A DNA stretch of 64,000 bases from the NCBI GenBank assembly GCA_933822405.4, contig CAKOGP040000335.1:310001-374000 (forward strand). The letters run 5' to 3'. This document shows positions 1-10,946 of this stretch, piece by piece (positions within the stretch are counted from its first letter, which is position 1; each line of letters begins with the position of its first letter). The notes under the pieces are model-generated. The model ran no database searches. It was not told the origin of the DNA and worked only from the letters and a program-made list of their open reading frames with translations. Position numbers and translations under genes: made by a program. The DNA comes from Cylindrotheca closterium (Eukaryota > Bacillariophyta > Bacillariophyceae > Bacillariales > Bacillariaceae).

Positions 1-185
1 TAATGAATCAATACTATGGCATTCGCATATCGCGCAGACAATCGTTCCAACCAAAGAATAAAAAAGTGGACGCATATTAATACCAGGTACGGTACAAGTA
101 GATCCAGAAATTGACTTCGGACACTCAATAAGCCCTTTTTAATCACGAATAAACGAATCACGAGTGACGACACCTGAGACACACA

Positions 186-1439
186 ATGCAACGACGCTTC
201 AAACAAACATCACTTCCGAAGCGCAATACAGTCTCCTTGATGGATTTGGAACCAATAATGTCCAGGCTGTCTGCAACAGAGGCGGCGACCGTTGGTGCCA
301 AGATGTTTCTCTTGTGGATGGTCCTCTTTGCCGTCTACAATGCCACCAAAGTATTTTTCCGAGTTCATGGTTGGAGGCATCGATTGGCTGGGGGCGTTCA
401 TTTACTATGGCTTTTTGTGGGTGCTTGGACTGCTAACTGTACTTCAGATACGCCAGATTCTCGATTTTCCATCTTTGTCTATGATATTCTGCTTGGAATT
501 TTTGGAACGGCAGCTACGCTGACGGCAGCTCGAGACTTCCCTCACAAGCTGGTGTCCAATGCGGTTGGTCAATCGGGAACCTTGCATAAAAAGGCCATTG
601 TAACACAAGCAGAAATGATTGAGCATTCCTTTTACCAAGCATTGAATTTGTGGCAGGCCATCTATTTGCACGCCCTCCACTATTTTTCCAACAGCAATCA
701 GCAAAGAGTCACAAATTCAGTATTGCTCTTTCTGGTGACCATGCCCTGGTTGTTCCGTCATTTACTTCCTGTTCACTCATTTAGCCACAATTGGAAGGTG
801 TACCTGAAACAGCAAAATCGAGATACAAATGATTCGATGGTACGGAATACTACTGAGACGAGAACGGCAGAAAAAGGCAAAAGTAAAAACACTGCCACTG
901 GGGATCTGGAGGTGTTTCTGTACCGTATCAAGAAGTGGCAATACGTCTTTTACAAGCACGTGATTCTACATGGAGTGAACATATCGCTTGCAGTTGCTTC
1001 TACATCCGCCATTCAAGATTCGGCCATACCCTACTCACGTTCTTGGAGAATATTTTGGGTTTTGCTCAACACATCCTATGTCATGGAATTCTTCCTACAG
1101 AGCATGGTGAAGGCTCGTGTATTGAGCCAATTTACCATGTTACGGCTCCAACGATTCCTCATGACGATATCCAGCTTGAGTGCACTGGTCGTCTTGAGAC
1201 ATGTTCGTGTTTGGATTTGCTTCTCTTCACTGATCTTGAACTTTGTGCATCGCCATCACGATCTGGGGTAAGTGGCAACAAAGACTGTATTCCCATCTTA
1301 TTGTTGTAGTCCGTTCTTGTCTTGTATTTTGATCTCACACCTATGATCACATTATATTTCCTTATTCTTGACTACTTCCTACAGGAACACCATGGGCATT
1401 TCCTTTGTTGCTTCAATGTGGAACGAATTGCATGGATAA
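186..1439 (+). CDS. multi-pass membrane protein of unknown function, 2 exons
   Basis: Exon 1 is 186-1267 and exon 2 is 1385-1439. The intron (GTAAGT...CTACAG, 117 nt) removes an in-frame stop and lets the protein end in a plausible short tail (NTMGISFVASMWNELHG), about 378 aa in all. Hydrophobic segments occur near residues 39-58, 72-85, 97-115, 170-200 and 250-355. The middle holds a motif-like stretch (RDFPHKLVSNAVG, then EMIEHSFYQALNLWQ) that looks conserved rather than random, but I cannot name the family. A polar linker rich in T, N and K sits near residues 205-245. I chose the ATG at 186 because it gives the longest ATG frame and a basic start before the first hydrophobic segment. Function unknown. 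Confidence 0.75.
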
Positions 1440-1690
1440 AAGTAAGTACAAGAGAGTCTCTTTGCTCTTTGTTATGCGATCTTGCTGAGCCATCCGCAAG
1501 TACTCCTTAGTCAATCAAGAGGAACAAAATTGAAAATAAAAGTCGAATCGAAGCAGTCAGGCACGACTTAATAAAAAATCCTGATGATGGTGATATCTCA
1601 TTTTCATTCGAGTGTCACTGGAACGACTTACAAAACGTTTCCAAAGTGACCAAGGCTGAAGCCGCATCATAAAATCATCCAAATACTGCA

Positions 1691-2404
1691 ATGGTGAAGA
1701 ATCGATCAGTCTGTAATGCTTGTGGATACACTTCCATTCCAGTTGGGGCGAGATTTTGTTCTTCCTGTGGAACCAATTTGAGCTTGGAAAGCGAAGACAT
1801 CAACACCATGGATACCCCAATGGCAACCGCCGTTCCAATATCAGAGGCCTTCCCTGCAACAGAAGATACACCTCGAGGAGAGGTTCTAGTGGATGCAATT
1901 CACGTTAGTCCCAGCTCCATTCCAAGTACCATTGATACAAATCCAGTATCCGTCGAAGGAGGAGTCAATCCTAATTTTGCAAGATTCTACAGGAATCCTT
2001 CGCAAGAAATGCTGAAAAATGCTTCCAATCACCATGTTGACTTTGGACTTCTATTTATTAACACACCCTGCAATCCAGGAAATGCCATTGTCCCTCGAGT
2101 AATTGATGTCTTCTCGGTCATGAATGGCACGAAAATAGATCTATCAGTTGCAGATTTTATCCACCCTATAACCACAGTACGTGTCGTACCGAGTATCATG
2201 TCAGGGCTGAAAATTATCGTTCCCCGAGGGGTACGAGTAGAGTTACAGGGACTTGCCATAATGGGGGGAATGAAGGGGCCCAGAAGACAAAATATTGACG
2301 TGTCCGAAGATGCTCCTCTGCTTCTAGTTCAGGGTCTGACAGTGATGGGTGGAGTAAAGGTCTCAGTTAATGAACGAGTGCCACCAATTCAGGTTGTTCA
2401 CTGA
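1691..2404 (+). CDS. zinc-ribbon protein with LiaF-like C-terminal domain, copy 1
   Basis: A single-exon protein of 237 aa. Residues 8-27 form a CxxC...CxxC zinc ribbon (CNACG, then CSSCG) of the kind seen at the start of many bacterial and archaeal proteins. A disordered acidic linker follows. The C-terminal ~110 residues hold repeated beta-strand turns (VFSVMNGTKIDLS, PSIMSGLKIIVPRGVRVE, GLAIMGGMKG, GLTVMGGVKVSV). This matches the LiaF/DUF2154-like C-terminal fold, which in bacteria belongs to cell-envelope stress proteins. I see no membrane segment, so it is probably soluble. It is a tandem duplicate of the gene at 2570. The role in a diatom is unknown. Confidence 0.8.
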   Translation: MVKNRSVCNACGYTSIPVGARFCSSCGTNLSLESEDINTMDTPMATAVPISEAFPATEDTPRGEVLVDAIHVSPSSIPSTIDTNPVSVEGGVNPNFARFYRNPSQEMLKNASNHHVDFGLLFINTPCNPGNAIVPRVIDVFSVMNGTKIDLSVADFIHPITTVRVVPSIMSGLKIIVPRGVRVELQGLAIMGGMKGPRRQNIDVSEDAPLLLVQGLTVMGGVKVSVNERVPPIQVVH

Positions 2405-2569
2405 ATTTTATGTCCAGTTTAAATTTTAAAATACCTTGTACATTGGTCCATATTACTGTACACGTGTACCTACAGTATAGGATGCAAGTTTCCCTCCCAC
2501 TTTTTCATGTTTATTTTCGACCCAATCGATTGATTCATTCATTCACGCATTGACCATGTGGATCGAAAC

Positions 2570-3337
2570 ATGACCCACATACAATACAATAAAAAACAAC
2601 AAGCGGCGCTCTCTTCTCAAACGATGACCAGATCACAAACCACATCGAATATGACGAAAAACTCTTTGACTTGCAACGCCTGTGGCGCATCATCTATCGC
2701 AGAAGGCTCTCGTTTCTGCCCCACTTGCGGTACAAGCATGGCAATGGAAGCAGAGGATATAAACACAATGGATACGCCAACTGCAGAAGCATTGCCGCTT
2801 TCTGAAGTGCAAGCAATTCCACATGAACCATATCCATCGCCATCCCATGCCGCTACACCAAGTACATTGGAAGTTACAGCAGACGAGATTGGTTCAACTC
2901 ACAATGTACAAGCTGCCCTATTCTTCAAGAATCCTTCTCCTGAAATCAAGGCCCGGACCAAGTATTTCGGACTGAGTTTCGGAGTACTGTTTATAGGAAC
3001 TCCAAGACAGACGGGGAAGTTCACAGTGCCAAAGAATATTTCAGTTGTATCGGTTCTGGACGGGACAAAAATTGATCTTTCCGTTGCAGACTTTGTGCAT
3101 CCAGTAACAACGATCCGAGTATTCCCCAGTGTTTTGTCTGGTGTGAAGATCATTGTCCCTCGCGGGGTACGAGTGGAAACGCAAGGTCTCGGTATCTTGG
3201 GGGGAATCAAAGGAATCTCCCAAAACATACCGGTGTCTCACGATGGACCAAAAATCATTGTGCAAGGGATAACCGTTTTGGGTGGAATAAAGGTTTCTGT
3301 GAACCATAATGTTCCACCAGTTCAAATTGTAACTTGA
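2570..3337 (+). CDS. zinc-ribbon protein with LiaF-like C-terminal domain, copy 2
   Basis: A single-exon paralog of the gene just upstream, in the same orientation about 165 bp away. It has the same order: zinc ribbon (CNACG...CPTCG), the shared linker words EDINTMDTP, then the LiaF-like strand repeats (VVSVLDGTKIDLSVADF, SVLSGVKIIVPRGVRVE, GLGILGGIKG, GITVLGGIKVSV). I start at the ATG at 2570 (255 aa). ATGs at 2624 and 2651 are also in frame, and 2651 aligns best with the start of copy 1. The open frame further upstream begins only at a GTG. Strong conservation of the C-terminal half against a divergent linker suggests both copies are under selection. Confidence 0.8.
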   Translation: MTHIQYNKKQQAALSSQTMTRSQTTSNMTKNSLTCNACGASSIAEGSRFCPTCGTSMAMEAEDINTMDTPTAEALPLSEVQAIPHEPYPSPSHAATPSTLEVTADEIGSTHNVQAALFFKNPSPEIKARTKYFGLSFGVLFIGTPRQTGKFTVPKNISVVSVLDGTKIDLSVADFVHPVTTIRVFPSVLSGVKIIVPRGVRVETQGLGILGGIKGISQNIPVSHDGPKIIVQGITVLGGIKVSVNHNVPPVQIVT

Positions 3338-3423
3338 AGTTGACACCAACAAATGGTTCCAAATTGATTAGATAGAGGGCAAAGTCGATGCTTATTTAGT
3401 TAATTCATAACTCGTAATATCAT

Positions 3424-6400
3424 CTATGCATTGGTCCTTAGTGAATGCGTTGTAGCCTTGCCGACTATCACTTGTCGCATACGTTCGGCGAACTTTAGTG
3501 TGCATGCCGTTTCTTGAATGTCAGCGACATCGGAGCTTACACAAGCAATCATCACGACCTTTGTGTCAGCTTCCAAGCTATCGCTAAGCAGATGCGTAAT
3601 GGTGGAATTTCGGTACGGAACAGATCTTTGGAACTGACTTCTCGCGTGTACAACATCACTGAGAGTCGCTATTGACTTGTTCGCGAACCTTAGATCTGGG
3701 CCAACACTTGACAGCATGTCGGGATTGGAGGCCCTCACAGGACGGCTTTCCTTGACAATGTCTGAAGCAGCAAAGTCCACAAATTGCACTTTCCCAAGGG
3801 TCCCGCTGCCGGTCGATAGATTTGTTGATGAGATTCTCATGGTTCCTATGGTGTGGCAATTGTGGTCGTGACCTTCCAACCGAATTCCTTGTTCCGCAAG
3901 GCGCGATACCCGTCTGCTCAGGCACTCCTTCCAGACACGACATACATCCTCAAAACTATTCACCTGAACTGAGATAAGCCCGCTAATACAAGTTTCACCA
4001 TCGTGGTTCGTCTTGAGCTCGAGCTTCAGTAGTTGCTCAGAGTTCCCCATCGCTGATGAAGAGCTACACGTAGAACCTGCTCGACGCCGGGTGTTCTTCA
4101 CAGGCATTTCTCGAGTACCGTGTGATTCACCAATGTCAGTGCCAACTAGTAAGTCATAGAGTTTCTCCTCGTGCACTTCAAGAACAGAAAATGTAACTGT
4201 ATCGTTGTATTTGTCACTGCGCTGTTCAATTACCGAGAATAGTTGCCGGGCTGCTCGAAGGTGAACACCAAAATTGTTCAGTGATAAAACTGGTTCAATA
4301 CTGTCAGCTGCAATGCTGTATCCAACGTCACCGAGCATGGTGAACGTCTTGCCAGCTCGAGATGGACCAAACGTCATGATTGTAGAGTTAAAGCCATCGA
4401 GCACATTCAAACAAACCTGTTCCATTTCGCTGTAGAGTTCCTGTTGATCCATATCCGGAGTAACGATACCATCGAATTCGAAGCTCAGAGGTGTAGAATT
4501 CGGCATCTCATCTTCGCTCCGTTCTCTATGAAGCACAACAACTTCTCGTGACGGCGTCGAAAGTGCTGAGATACCTGAGGTTATGGCTCGAGGACGACAG
4601 TATACTCGGACAGCTCCTCGAAGATCCAAGACTTCATGCTGTAGTTTCCTTCGCACAGTGGTTTCCATGGCCAGCTTCGAACGCAGCTGTTCAACCTGCG
4701 ATTGGGACTGTACTATACCTCGCGCAGTAAAAGTGCCCCCACCTTGACCGTGAGATCTTGCACTTTCTAAATAATTGAGGAATCTTGGTTTTCTCCTCAG
4801 AACTTGATATGCTTCAGGGGTGGATTCACTGTAAAAAAAAATAGCTCCGTGAGTCTGAATCAGTATTTTGTCAAACGCATCAATTCTGCAGAGATCGACG
4901 TACACTTCCGACATGCAATTACGAAGAGCCATGACTTCTGCATCTCGACTTGCTAACGAGGAACGTAGGATTTCCAGCTCGGCTTTCAGGGCACGATTTC
5001 GCTTTCCCCCCTCCAGATCGGAGCCATTCTTTTCTCTCATAGAAGACAGAAGCGCAACAATGTTGTTTCGGTCTGTCTCCAAAGAATCCGCGATCGAAGA
5101 CCTCTCTACTTCCGCAGCTGCAGCTCGCGTCCGCCAATATCCTGCATCTTCCTCGGCTGACTGCGCCTGCTTTTGCCACTTGGCCGCATTTTGTCTTTCT
5201 ATCTCGAACTTATCTTCAGCTTGTCGGGCCCGCGCCAAGGCAGCCGCGGACTTCTTTTGGGCGAGGGCAGCAGCTTCTGCAGCTTTGTGTGTCACAGTAC
5301 TATGCCAGTCCTTACTGTTGTTATTTTCCGCACTCTGAATGGCTTGTTCCGCAACCTTCACTGCTCGTGCAGCTTCGGCTCGACTTTCGTCCAGTTCCGC
5401 ACGCAACACAGTCAACGCATTATGCATCTCTTCGATAATTTCCTGATCTACCCCAACGCCTGTGATCGACGAAACTGCAGACGCATCATCTGCAGGAGGT
5501 AATTCCAATCGTGCAGAAGGCAGTGATTTACTTGCCGATGACTTTCGCTTATTCGAAGGCGAAACTACATTGGCTTTGGGTAGCTGGATCGGAGTTGATT
5601 GCTCGTCCTTTGCAGTCGATGTTTTGCTCGGCAGCTCCATTGGCCCTCCTGCTCGAGGCAACTTTCCCATTCCCTTGTCTGCATTTGCGTTTATTCTACA
5701 TGAGGGTGGAAGTCGATTTGGCGATGCACTTGTTGTCGTTACAACAGGCACAGGAACATTCTTTTGATTGCTATTGATTTCAACTTTGGCTATAAAATCT
5801 CTCGCTGTAGTTTGAGAAAGTACATAATTAAGACGGCCTGGCACATATCTTGTCACACGTTTGGGCACAAGAAAACTTACATTTGGCTACTGGAGTCAAG
5901 TCCGAGCGAGTGCTTCTATTTTCATCTGTTTCCAACGGAATATTCAAAAACTTTGAAAATGCTTTGGCAAACTTGTCTCGATCCAGTCGAGTAGGTGCTT
6001 CGATATCAAGAGAGCGATGATAGGGATCATTAGTAATAAGGGACAAGATTCGGACGGATGGGCAAGCATTGCGCTTGGTGCGATCTGTCGTCTTGCCCTT
6101 CCGAACCGACGTGAATCGTTCCAGAGGAATTCTCACACCCTTTTTCTTGCCCCACGTAAGACATCTGACCATTGTTCCACCAGGAAGTAAATTGGAAAAA
6201 TCAGTCAACTCATTTCTATCAACACTTTCTGACCGACTTCTGGTGGTACTTCTATCTGACCGCAATAGACTTGCCAACCCCTTCACAAACGATTTTGACC
6301 CTTTGGATATAGACGACACTGATCTATTAGAAGAAGCAGGCGCTTCGTCGTCGAGCTCCATTAGGTCCACTTCAATGCATCGCACATATCGCAGATTCGA

Positions 6401-6811
6401 TTTGCCATTCTGATTGATTTTTCGAACCGCAACACCGAACTCATCTTCGCACAATCGTTGCTCAAATAAAGCCTGTTCTTGTTTGTCCAACTCCCCAGAT
6501 GCCAAATTTTCCTCGGCACCCTTTGATCCAGATGTCTGGCTCACGGCAGTGACCTCTGTCTTTGGTTGCAAGTGTGCGGAGCGAGGTCCTGAAGGCTGCT
6601 TGTTCTGATGGACGTCATTGCTACCGCCCCCTCCGCCAAGAGGAATCACCCGTTGTCCTGATGCTACACTTCGGGGAGAAAGTACATTGCTGCTTCGATG
6701 CGAATAATCGGAAGGCCGTTTTGGTTTGTTGCCGTCGCTTCCATTGTGGCTCCCACCAGCATGCAGTGTTGAGCCTTGATGAGCATTTGGAATTGAAACT
6801 GGTTGGCGCAT
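3424..6811 (-). CDS. kinesin-14-like protein with N-terminal PH-like domain, 2 exons
   Basis: Exon 1 is 6811-5881 and exon 2 is 5804-3424. The intron (GTAAGT...CTACAG, 76 nt) joins two long frames in phase to give about 1103 aa. Without it the downstream frame has no ATG near its start. Exon 1 is Ser-rich and then has a PH-like stretch (about residues 150-300: RYVRCIEVD, GGTMVRCLTWGKKKG, FAKAFSKFLNIPL). Exon 2 has a disordered basic region, a long Ala/Glu coiled coil (about 430-640), then a C-terminal motor (about 700-1090) preceded by a kinesin-14 type neck (LQHEVLDLRGAVRVYCRPR). The P-loop is GPSRAGKTFTM, with GKT kept. Switch I (normally SSRSH) is not recognisable, and switch II (DLAGSE) reads DFAASD. 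It may bind microtubules yet hydrolyse ATP poorly. Confidence 0.8.
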
Positions 6812-7474
6812 CTTGACACAACTTCTGCCTTTGCAAAGACAGGATGTGTATGTTCAATCCTATCTTTCAAGCCTTTCGAGTCCGCTAAAGTGCTGTCGTG
6901 TCTCTTCCTTCTATTGCTGTGTGCTCTCTCGTTGGGTGAAGGATAACGAAAAGCAAAACACGGTTGACGAAGTTGGTGAAGCGAGCAAACTTTCGACCAA
7001 CTCCAAGGGAGATTATCGAAGCGAATGAGCTCTTATTCAAGGGTTCACCAACTCTTTTGGTGATAGTCTCTAACACCACTTTGATGTTGCTTGGCTTCCA
7101 AATGCTTACACCGGATCGATATTACATGTGGTTTTTGCCTTCCGTTGACTCTCAAGAATCATTTTCAGGAAGGCCAGCTTTTATTTTGGTCGCGCGACGA
7201 ACCGAAATGTAACAAAGGAGAGGATATTATAAAATATTAATACCTGTACTGATATCTATAATAGAGATGAATGATGTTCTGAACCTATTTACACCAAACT
7301 GTTTTGAACAAATCATTCACATGCCAAAAGCCTGATATTCTGCAATATCAATAGAGGTTACTAACTTTGACACGAGGTGACGAGGCACTTCATTTTTCCA
7401 CATCCATGAGAAAACTTTCTTTAGATGTTATAATAGGTTACATACCAAAAATGCGACAAGAAGAGGCTACCACC
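6812..7474. other. intergenic stretch between TFIIS and kinesin-like gene
   Basis: This stretch lies upstream of the kinesin-like gene and downstream of TFIIS, both on the minus strand. It would carry the kinesin promoter and the TFIIS 3' end. One 82-codon open frame (6964-7212, +) shows no recognisable motif and I do not count it as a gene. AT-rich sequence around 7220-7370 may include 3'-end signals. No repeat was noticed. Confidence 0.5.
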
Positions 7475-8416
7475 TTAACACTTCCAGCGATTTCCGCAAT
7501 TCAGACAGAGCACAAAGACTGTCATAGGCTCATCAGCCGACCGAGTCTGCTTCTGTGTACTAGTCGTTTTGACACTCTTGCACCTACCACAGGTGAACAA
7601 ACTGGCTTTGAGCAAGTCTCCTGTGATTCCACACATTTCATTGATCTTGTCTTCATTCGCCCTATCCCAATCTAGGCGCTTAGAATCAGTTGATTTCTTG
7701 GCACGTTTGGCCATTTCAGCACGCTGCTCCTCGCTGGCAAGATCGTCACTATTCATCTTTACTAAATTCTCAGCTGGAATTTGGCCCAACAGTATTTGAC
7801 ACGCCAATGGAACATTTTTCTTGATATTGAAACATAGTGATCGTGCCTTGCTAGCATACTCTCCCTTGTCATTGGCGTGTAATTTTTGGATGGCAGCTTC
7901 AACCTCGGTACTACGATCAATCTGAAGAGAACCGGCAGCCTCTTCGTTGATACCATCCTTAATTAAGGAAGACTTTCCGTGAGTCAAGAAGGAATATAAC
8001 TTGGAGCAAATAGTTCGACGGTGTTCCGCCAATCCGTCCCACTCTTCCTTGGCTCGGTCTGGAATCGGCACATCTTCACCACTATTTCGCCGTTTCACTG
8101 CGGCCTGCTTTGCAGCCACCTTCTTCTTGGCGGCAACGGCCGAAGTCGAAGGACCTGATGAGTTGTCTCCTGCGGCCACTTTCTTCCACTTTTTCACCAA
8201 AGCCTTGGCAGTCGGTCCCAACTTTTCGTGCTTTTTGAATTTGGAAACAACCGTTCCGATCAAGGTAGATGTCAAGACATTTAGAGTCATGTCACAATCG
8301 TCGAGCTTCTTGAAACAATCTTGACAGTGTTCAATATCCTCGTCTCCAAGACCATCCGGTGGTACGTGTTTGGACAAGGACTTTTTGATTCCTACAACTT
8401 TCGACGCTGTTGACAT
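7475..8416 (-). CDS. transcription elongation factor TFIIS
   Basis: A single-exon protein of 313 aa. TFIIS rescues backtracked RNA polymerase II by inserting a zinc ribbon into the polymerase active site to stimulate transcript cleavage. All three domains are visible. There is an N-terminal helical LW-type domain (about 20-95, with LNVLTSTLIGTVVSKFKKHE). A central polymerase-binding domain follows (about 130-265, with RRTICSKLYSFL, KARSLCFNIKKN, LVKMNSDDLASEEQR). The C-terminal ribbon has TCGRCKSVKTTSTQKQTRSADEP and ends CLNCGNRWKC, with the DE pair of the acidic hairpin kept. The longer frame begins at TTG, so I start at the ATG at 8416, which reads MSTASKVVG. Typical family length. Confidence 0.93.
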   Translation of the reverse strand: MSTASKVVGIKKSLSKHVPPDGLGDEDIEHCQDCFKKLDDCDMTLNVLTSTLIGTVVSKFKKHEKLGPTAKALVKKWKKVAAGDNSSGPSTSAVAAKKKVAAKQAAVKRRNSGEDVPIPDRAKEEWDGLAEHRRTICSKLYSFLTHGKSSLIKDGINEEAAGSLQIDRSTEVEAAIQKLHANDKGEYASKARSLCFNIKKNVPLACQILLGQIPAENLVKMNSDDLASEEQRAEMAKRAKKSTDSKRLDWDRANEDKINEMCGITGDLLKASLFTCGRCKSVKTTSTQKQTRSADEPMTVFVLCLNCGNRWKC

Positions 8417-8762
8417 TGTAGATTGGGATGCTTCGATCAAGATGGAAAGCTTTGTCGGTTGGGATGTAATGAGCAATGAGCAATGAGCTTCGGATCTGTG
8501 TTTTGTGTTTGGCGGTTGCTGAAGAAGATGGAATCTGGAATCAAAAGATTTCCGCTCTACGTACTGTACACATACTGTACCGGAAATTTGCGAGACCGTG
8601 ACTGAATCATTTCAGGACTCGATTTGATTTGAGATCAAAGGACGTTCAACCACGTAGAAATTGAAAATAGTACCTTCACAGTTTGGAAGGTATCTCTTTG
8701 TTGACGCAACTTGCACCCGATCTGGAATTACTACAGCACACCAATCCCAAACGACCGCCAAA

Positions 8763-9540
8763 ATGATGAAGGCTGTTGTCGCCCTTTGTATCCTTGCCTA
8801 TGCTTCTGCATTCGCTCCTGCTCAATCCAGCCAAAAGTCGGTTGCCTTGAACGCCCTTATTGATGAATCGTTCGGAATTAGTGTCGAGACTGGAAGAAAG
8901 TGCCCACCACTGGGTCGCGAGCTTTTGAAGGATGCCAGCCCAGAAGGAATCAAGTGGTTCCAAAACGCTGAGATTAAGCACGGACGTGTTGCCATGGTTG
9001 CCACCATCGGTTTCTTGAACCAAAAGCTTGGTGTCCATTTCCCTCTTTATTTCGGACCCTCTGGATCCAACGCCTTCCACCCTGAATCGGCCAGTGACTG
9101 GATGCTTTCCTTCGATGGCACCACCTTCTCTGACCTTGCCAAGATGGCTCCTTTTGACGCTATCAACGCCATCCCCAACGCCGGGCTCTTCCAAATCTTC
9201 GTTTTTGCTGGATGGTTTGAGTCTATTGCCTACAACCGCCAATGGAAGGAGGGCAACGCAATCCCAGGAGACTACGGATATGATCCTCTTGGATTCACCA
9301 AGAAGGAGGGTGGTATTGCCGGCAAAGACTTCGAGTCGCTTCGCATGAAGGAAATCAAGAATGGACGTGTCGCCATGTGAGTACTTGCTTGTGTGGTGAT
9401 CAGGTGGAGTCGATACATTGAGCTTCACTTTTCTGACTCTCATTTGAATTTGTGCATTCTATTAAAATTTCAGGATAACAATTGCAGGATGGGTCTCAAA
9501 CGAAGTCATCCCAGGATCTTTCCCTGCCTGGCACCCTTAA
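8763..9540 (+). CDS. fucoxanthin-chlorophyll a/c light-harvesting protein, 2 exons
   Basis: Exons are 8763-9376 and 9474-9540; the intron is GTGAGT...TTTCAG (97 nt). Splicing completes the second helix motif (NGRVAM then ITIAGW) and ends the protein at ...FPAWHP, 226 aa. The N-terminus MMKAVVALCILAYASAFAP is a classic bipartite plastid presequence: signal peptide, then ASAF with Phe at the transit-peptide +1. Two chlorophyll-binding helices carry the generic LHC motif E-I-K-[HN]-G-R-V-A-M at residues 70-78 and 197-205. A third hydrophobic helix (LFQIFVFAGWFESI) lies between. It acts in the thylakoid membrane as an antenna. I cannot assign the subfamily (Lhcf, Lhcr or a related clade) with confidence. 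Codon use is visibly C-rich at third positions, as expected of a highly expressed gene. Confidence 0.95.
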
Positions 9541-9982
9541 GAAGCCTTTGAAAAGCATAGTTTTCAGACAGACTACAAGTGCACGTACTCGTATCTTTTG
9601 TGTTCAGGGCGCAGAATGGATTTCATGCAAAGAGATAAATCGGAAAAAGTCAAATCCTTGTTTGCAGACTAACTGTAAATACTACAGATAAAGGTAGTCC
9701 AAACCTATTCAAGTCGGCTTAGACCACTCCTTACACCCTCTCTTTACACCTTACAATACATCTCCAGTTCCTGAAATTTGCCCCGATCGAGTGAGTCCAC
9801 TTTTCAGAACAGTCCGTCTAGTCAATTGGCCTCCTTTTGAATATTCAATTTATCCGTTTCTGTACGTTGAAATTCAGTAGGGGGAAGCCAGCCCTTCGTT
9901 GAAATGAGACGTTGCTTTTGTTTCGATGGACGATGGTGGCAAAGCCGAAACGAAGTTTAAAAATCAAGAATAACAACTGATA
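9541..9982. other. intergenic stretch after the light-harvesting gene
   Basis: It holds the 3' region of the light-harvesting gene and the 5' region of the Arl8-like gene. A pyrimidine-rich tract (about 9720-9790, with repeated CTTACACC) is the only feature I noticed. No coding potential is visible. Confidence 0.5.
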
Positions 9983-10770
9983 ATGGGAGCCGTTCTTACC
10001 AGATTGCTGGAAGTCTTCTGGACTAAAAAGCTGGATATTGTGGTGATCGGACTAGAGAACAGGTAGGCATTTCCTATTTGATTTTGCAACGAAAACTGAA
10101 ACAGACCAGGCAATCGAAAATCTGACTCCTCTTTTGATTTCTGCAGTGGAAAGACCACTCTCTTGTCTGTTTTGGCACATGGGGCACCCGTCGAAACCGT
10201 TCCAACCATTGGATTGAACGTTAAGGTGTTTAAGAAAGGAAGTGTCAATATGAAATGTTGGGATATAGGTACGTCTCAAGTATTTCATCCTTCAGCATGC
10301 TTTGTTCGACGACAGATATACTCAGGTCTCGAATTGCACTCGGATTGCAGGTGGACAAGAGCAATATCGAAGTGAATGGAGTCGATATACAAAGGGGAGT
10401 GACGTAGTTTTATACGTTGTAGATGCAGCTGCTCCTCAAAAGCTCAGCACGGCAAAGAAGGAATTGCACAAGCTTCTAGACGACGGCAGCATTGGGTCTA
10501 CTCCAATGTTGATTTTGGCAAACAAGATCGATATCACTCCTCATGTGGGAGAGGCTGAATTAATTGACAAGCTGCAACTCAATTACGTCATGGAAACACC
10601 GTGGATGGGTAAGTCAACGATGCTGTAATTTTTGTGTCGATTGATTCAGGAGTTTTTCTGACTGCTTGCTTCGTTTCAAAACTTGTGTGTTTTCAGTGCT
10701 TCCAATAAGCGCATTGCGATGTACAAACATAGACCAAGTAGTGGAATGGTTGACAGCTCAAGGAAAGTAG
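9983..10770 (+). CDS. Arl8-type ARF-like small GTPase, 4 exons
   Basis: Exons are 9983-10062, 10147-10268, 10351-10608 and 10697-10770, all GT-AG and in phase, giving 177 aa. Arl8 GTPases recruit kinesin adaptors and tethers to lysosome-like compartments. GTPase motifs are intact: P-loop GLENSGKTT (23-31), switch I threonine in VPTIGLNV, WDIGGQ (G3), NKID (G4) and the SAL of G5. The short amphipathic start MGAVLTRLLEVFW fits Arl8 (membrane insertion) better than Arf, although it does have Gly2, so myristoylation cannot be excluded. The first exon is interrupted inside the P-loop codon for Ser27. Nothing is truncated. Confidence 0.92.
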
Positions 10771-10946
10771 ATCATGGCCAATGCCTGCTTTGTACTCTGT
10801 ATCTCTGTTTCTGTACAGTTTCAACACAATCTGCTCTTGGAATCATTGGCAAGCAGCAGATTCATCATGTTATCAAATCAACATCTAGAATATCCAATTA
10901 TCTTCATTTTGTTAGCTGCGCAATACGTGTATGGATTTTCACTAGT

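Noticed and set aside
4868..5338. 156-codon plus-strand frame inside the kinesin-like gene
   Set aside because: Antisense of the Ala/Glu coiled coil; composition explains the absence of stops.
5828..6811. A separate 327-aa basic protein upstream of the kinesin
   Set aside because: Its last residues read into a perfect donor (GTAAGT), and splicing joins it in phase with the kinesin frame, which lacks its own ATG nearby.
8676..9443. Long minus-strand frame over the light-harvesting gene
   Set aside because: A shadow of a strongly codon-biased gene on the other strand; no motif.
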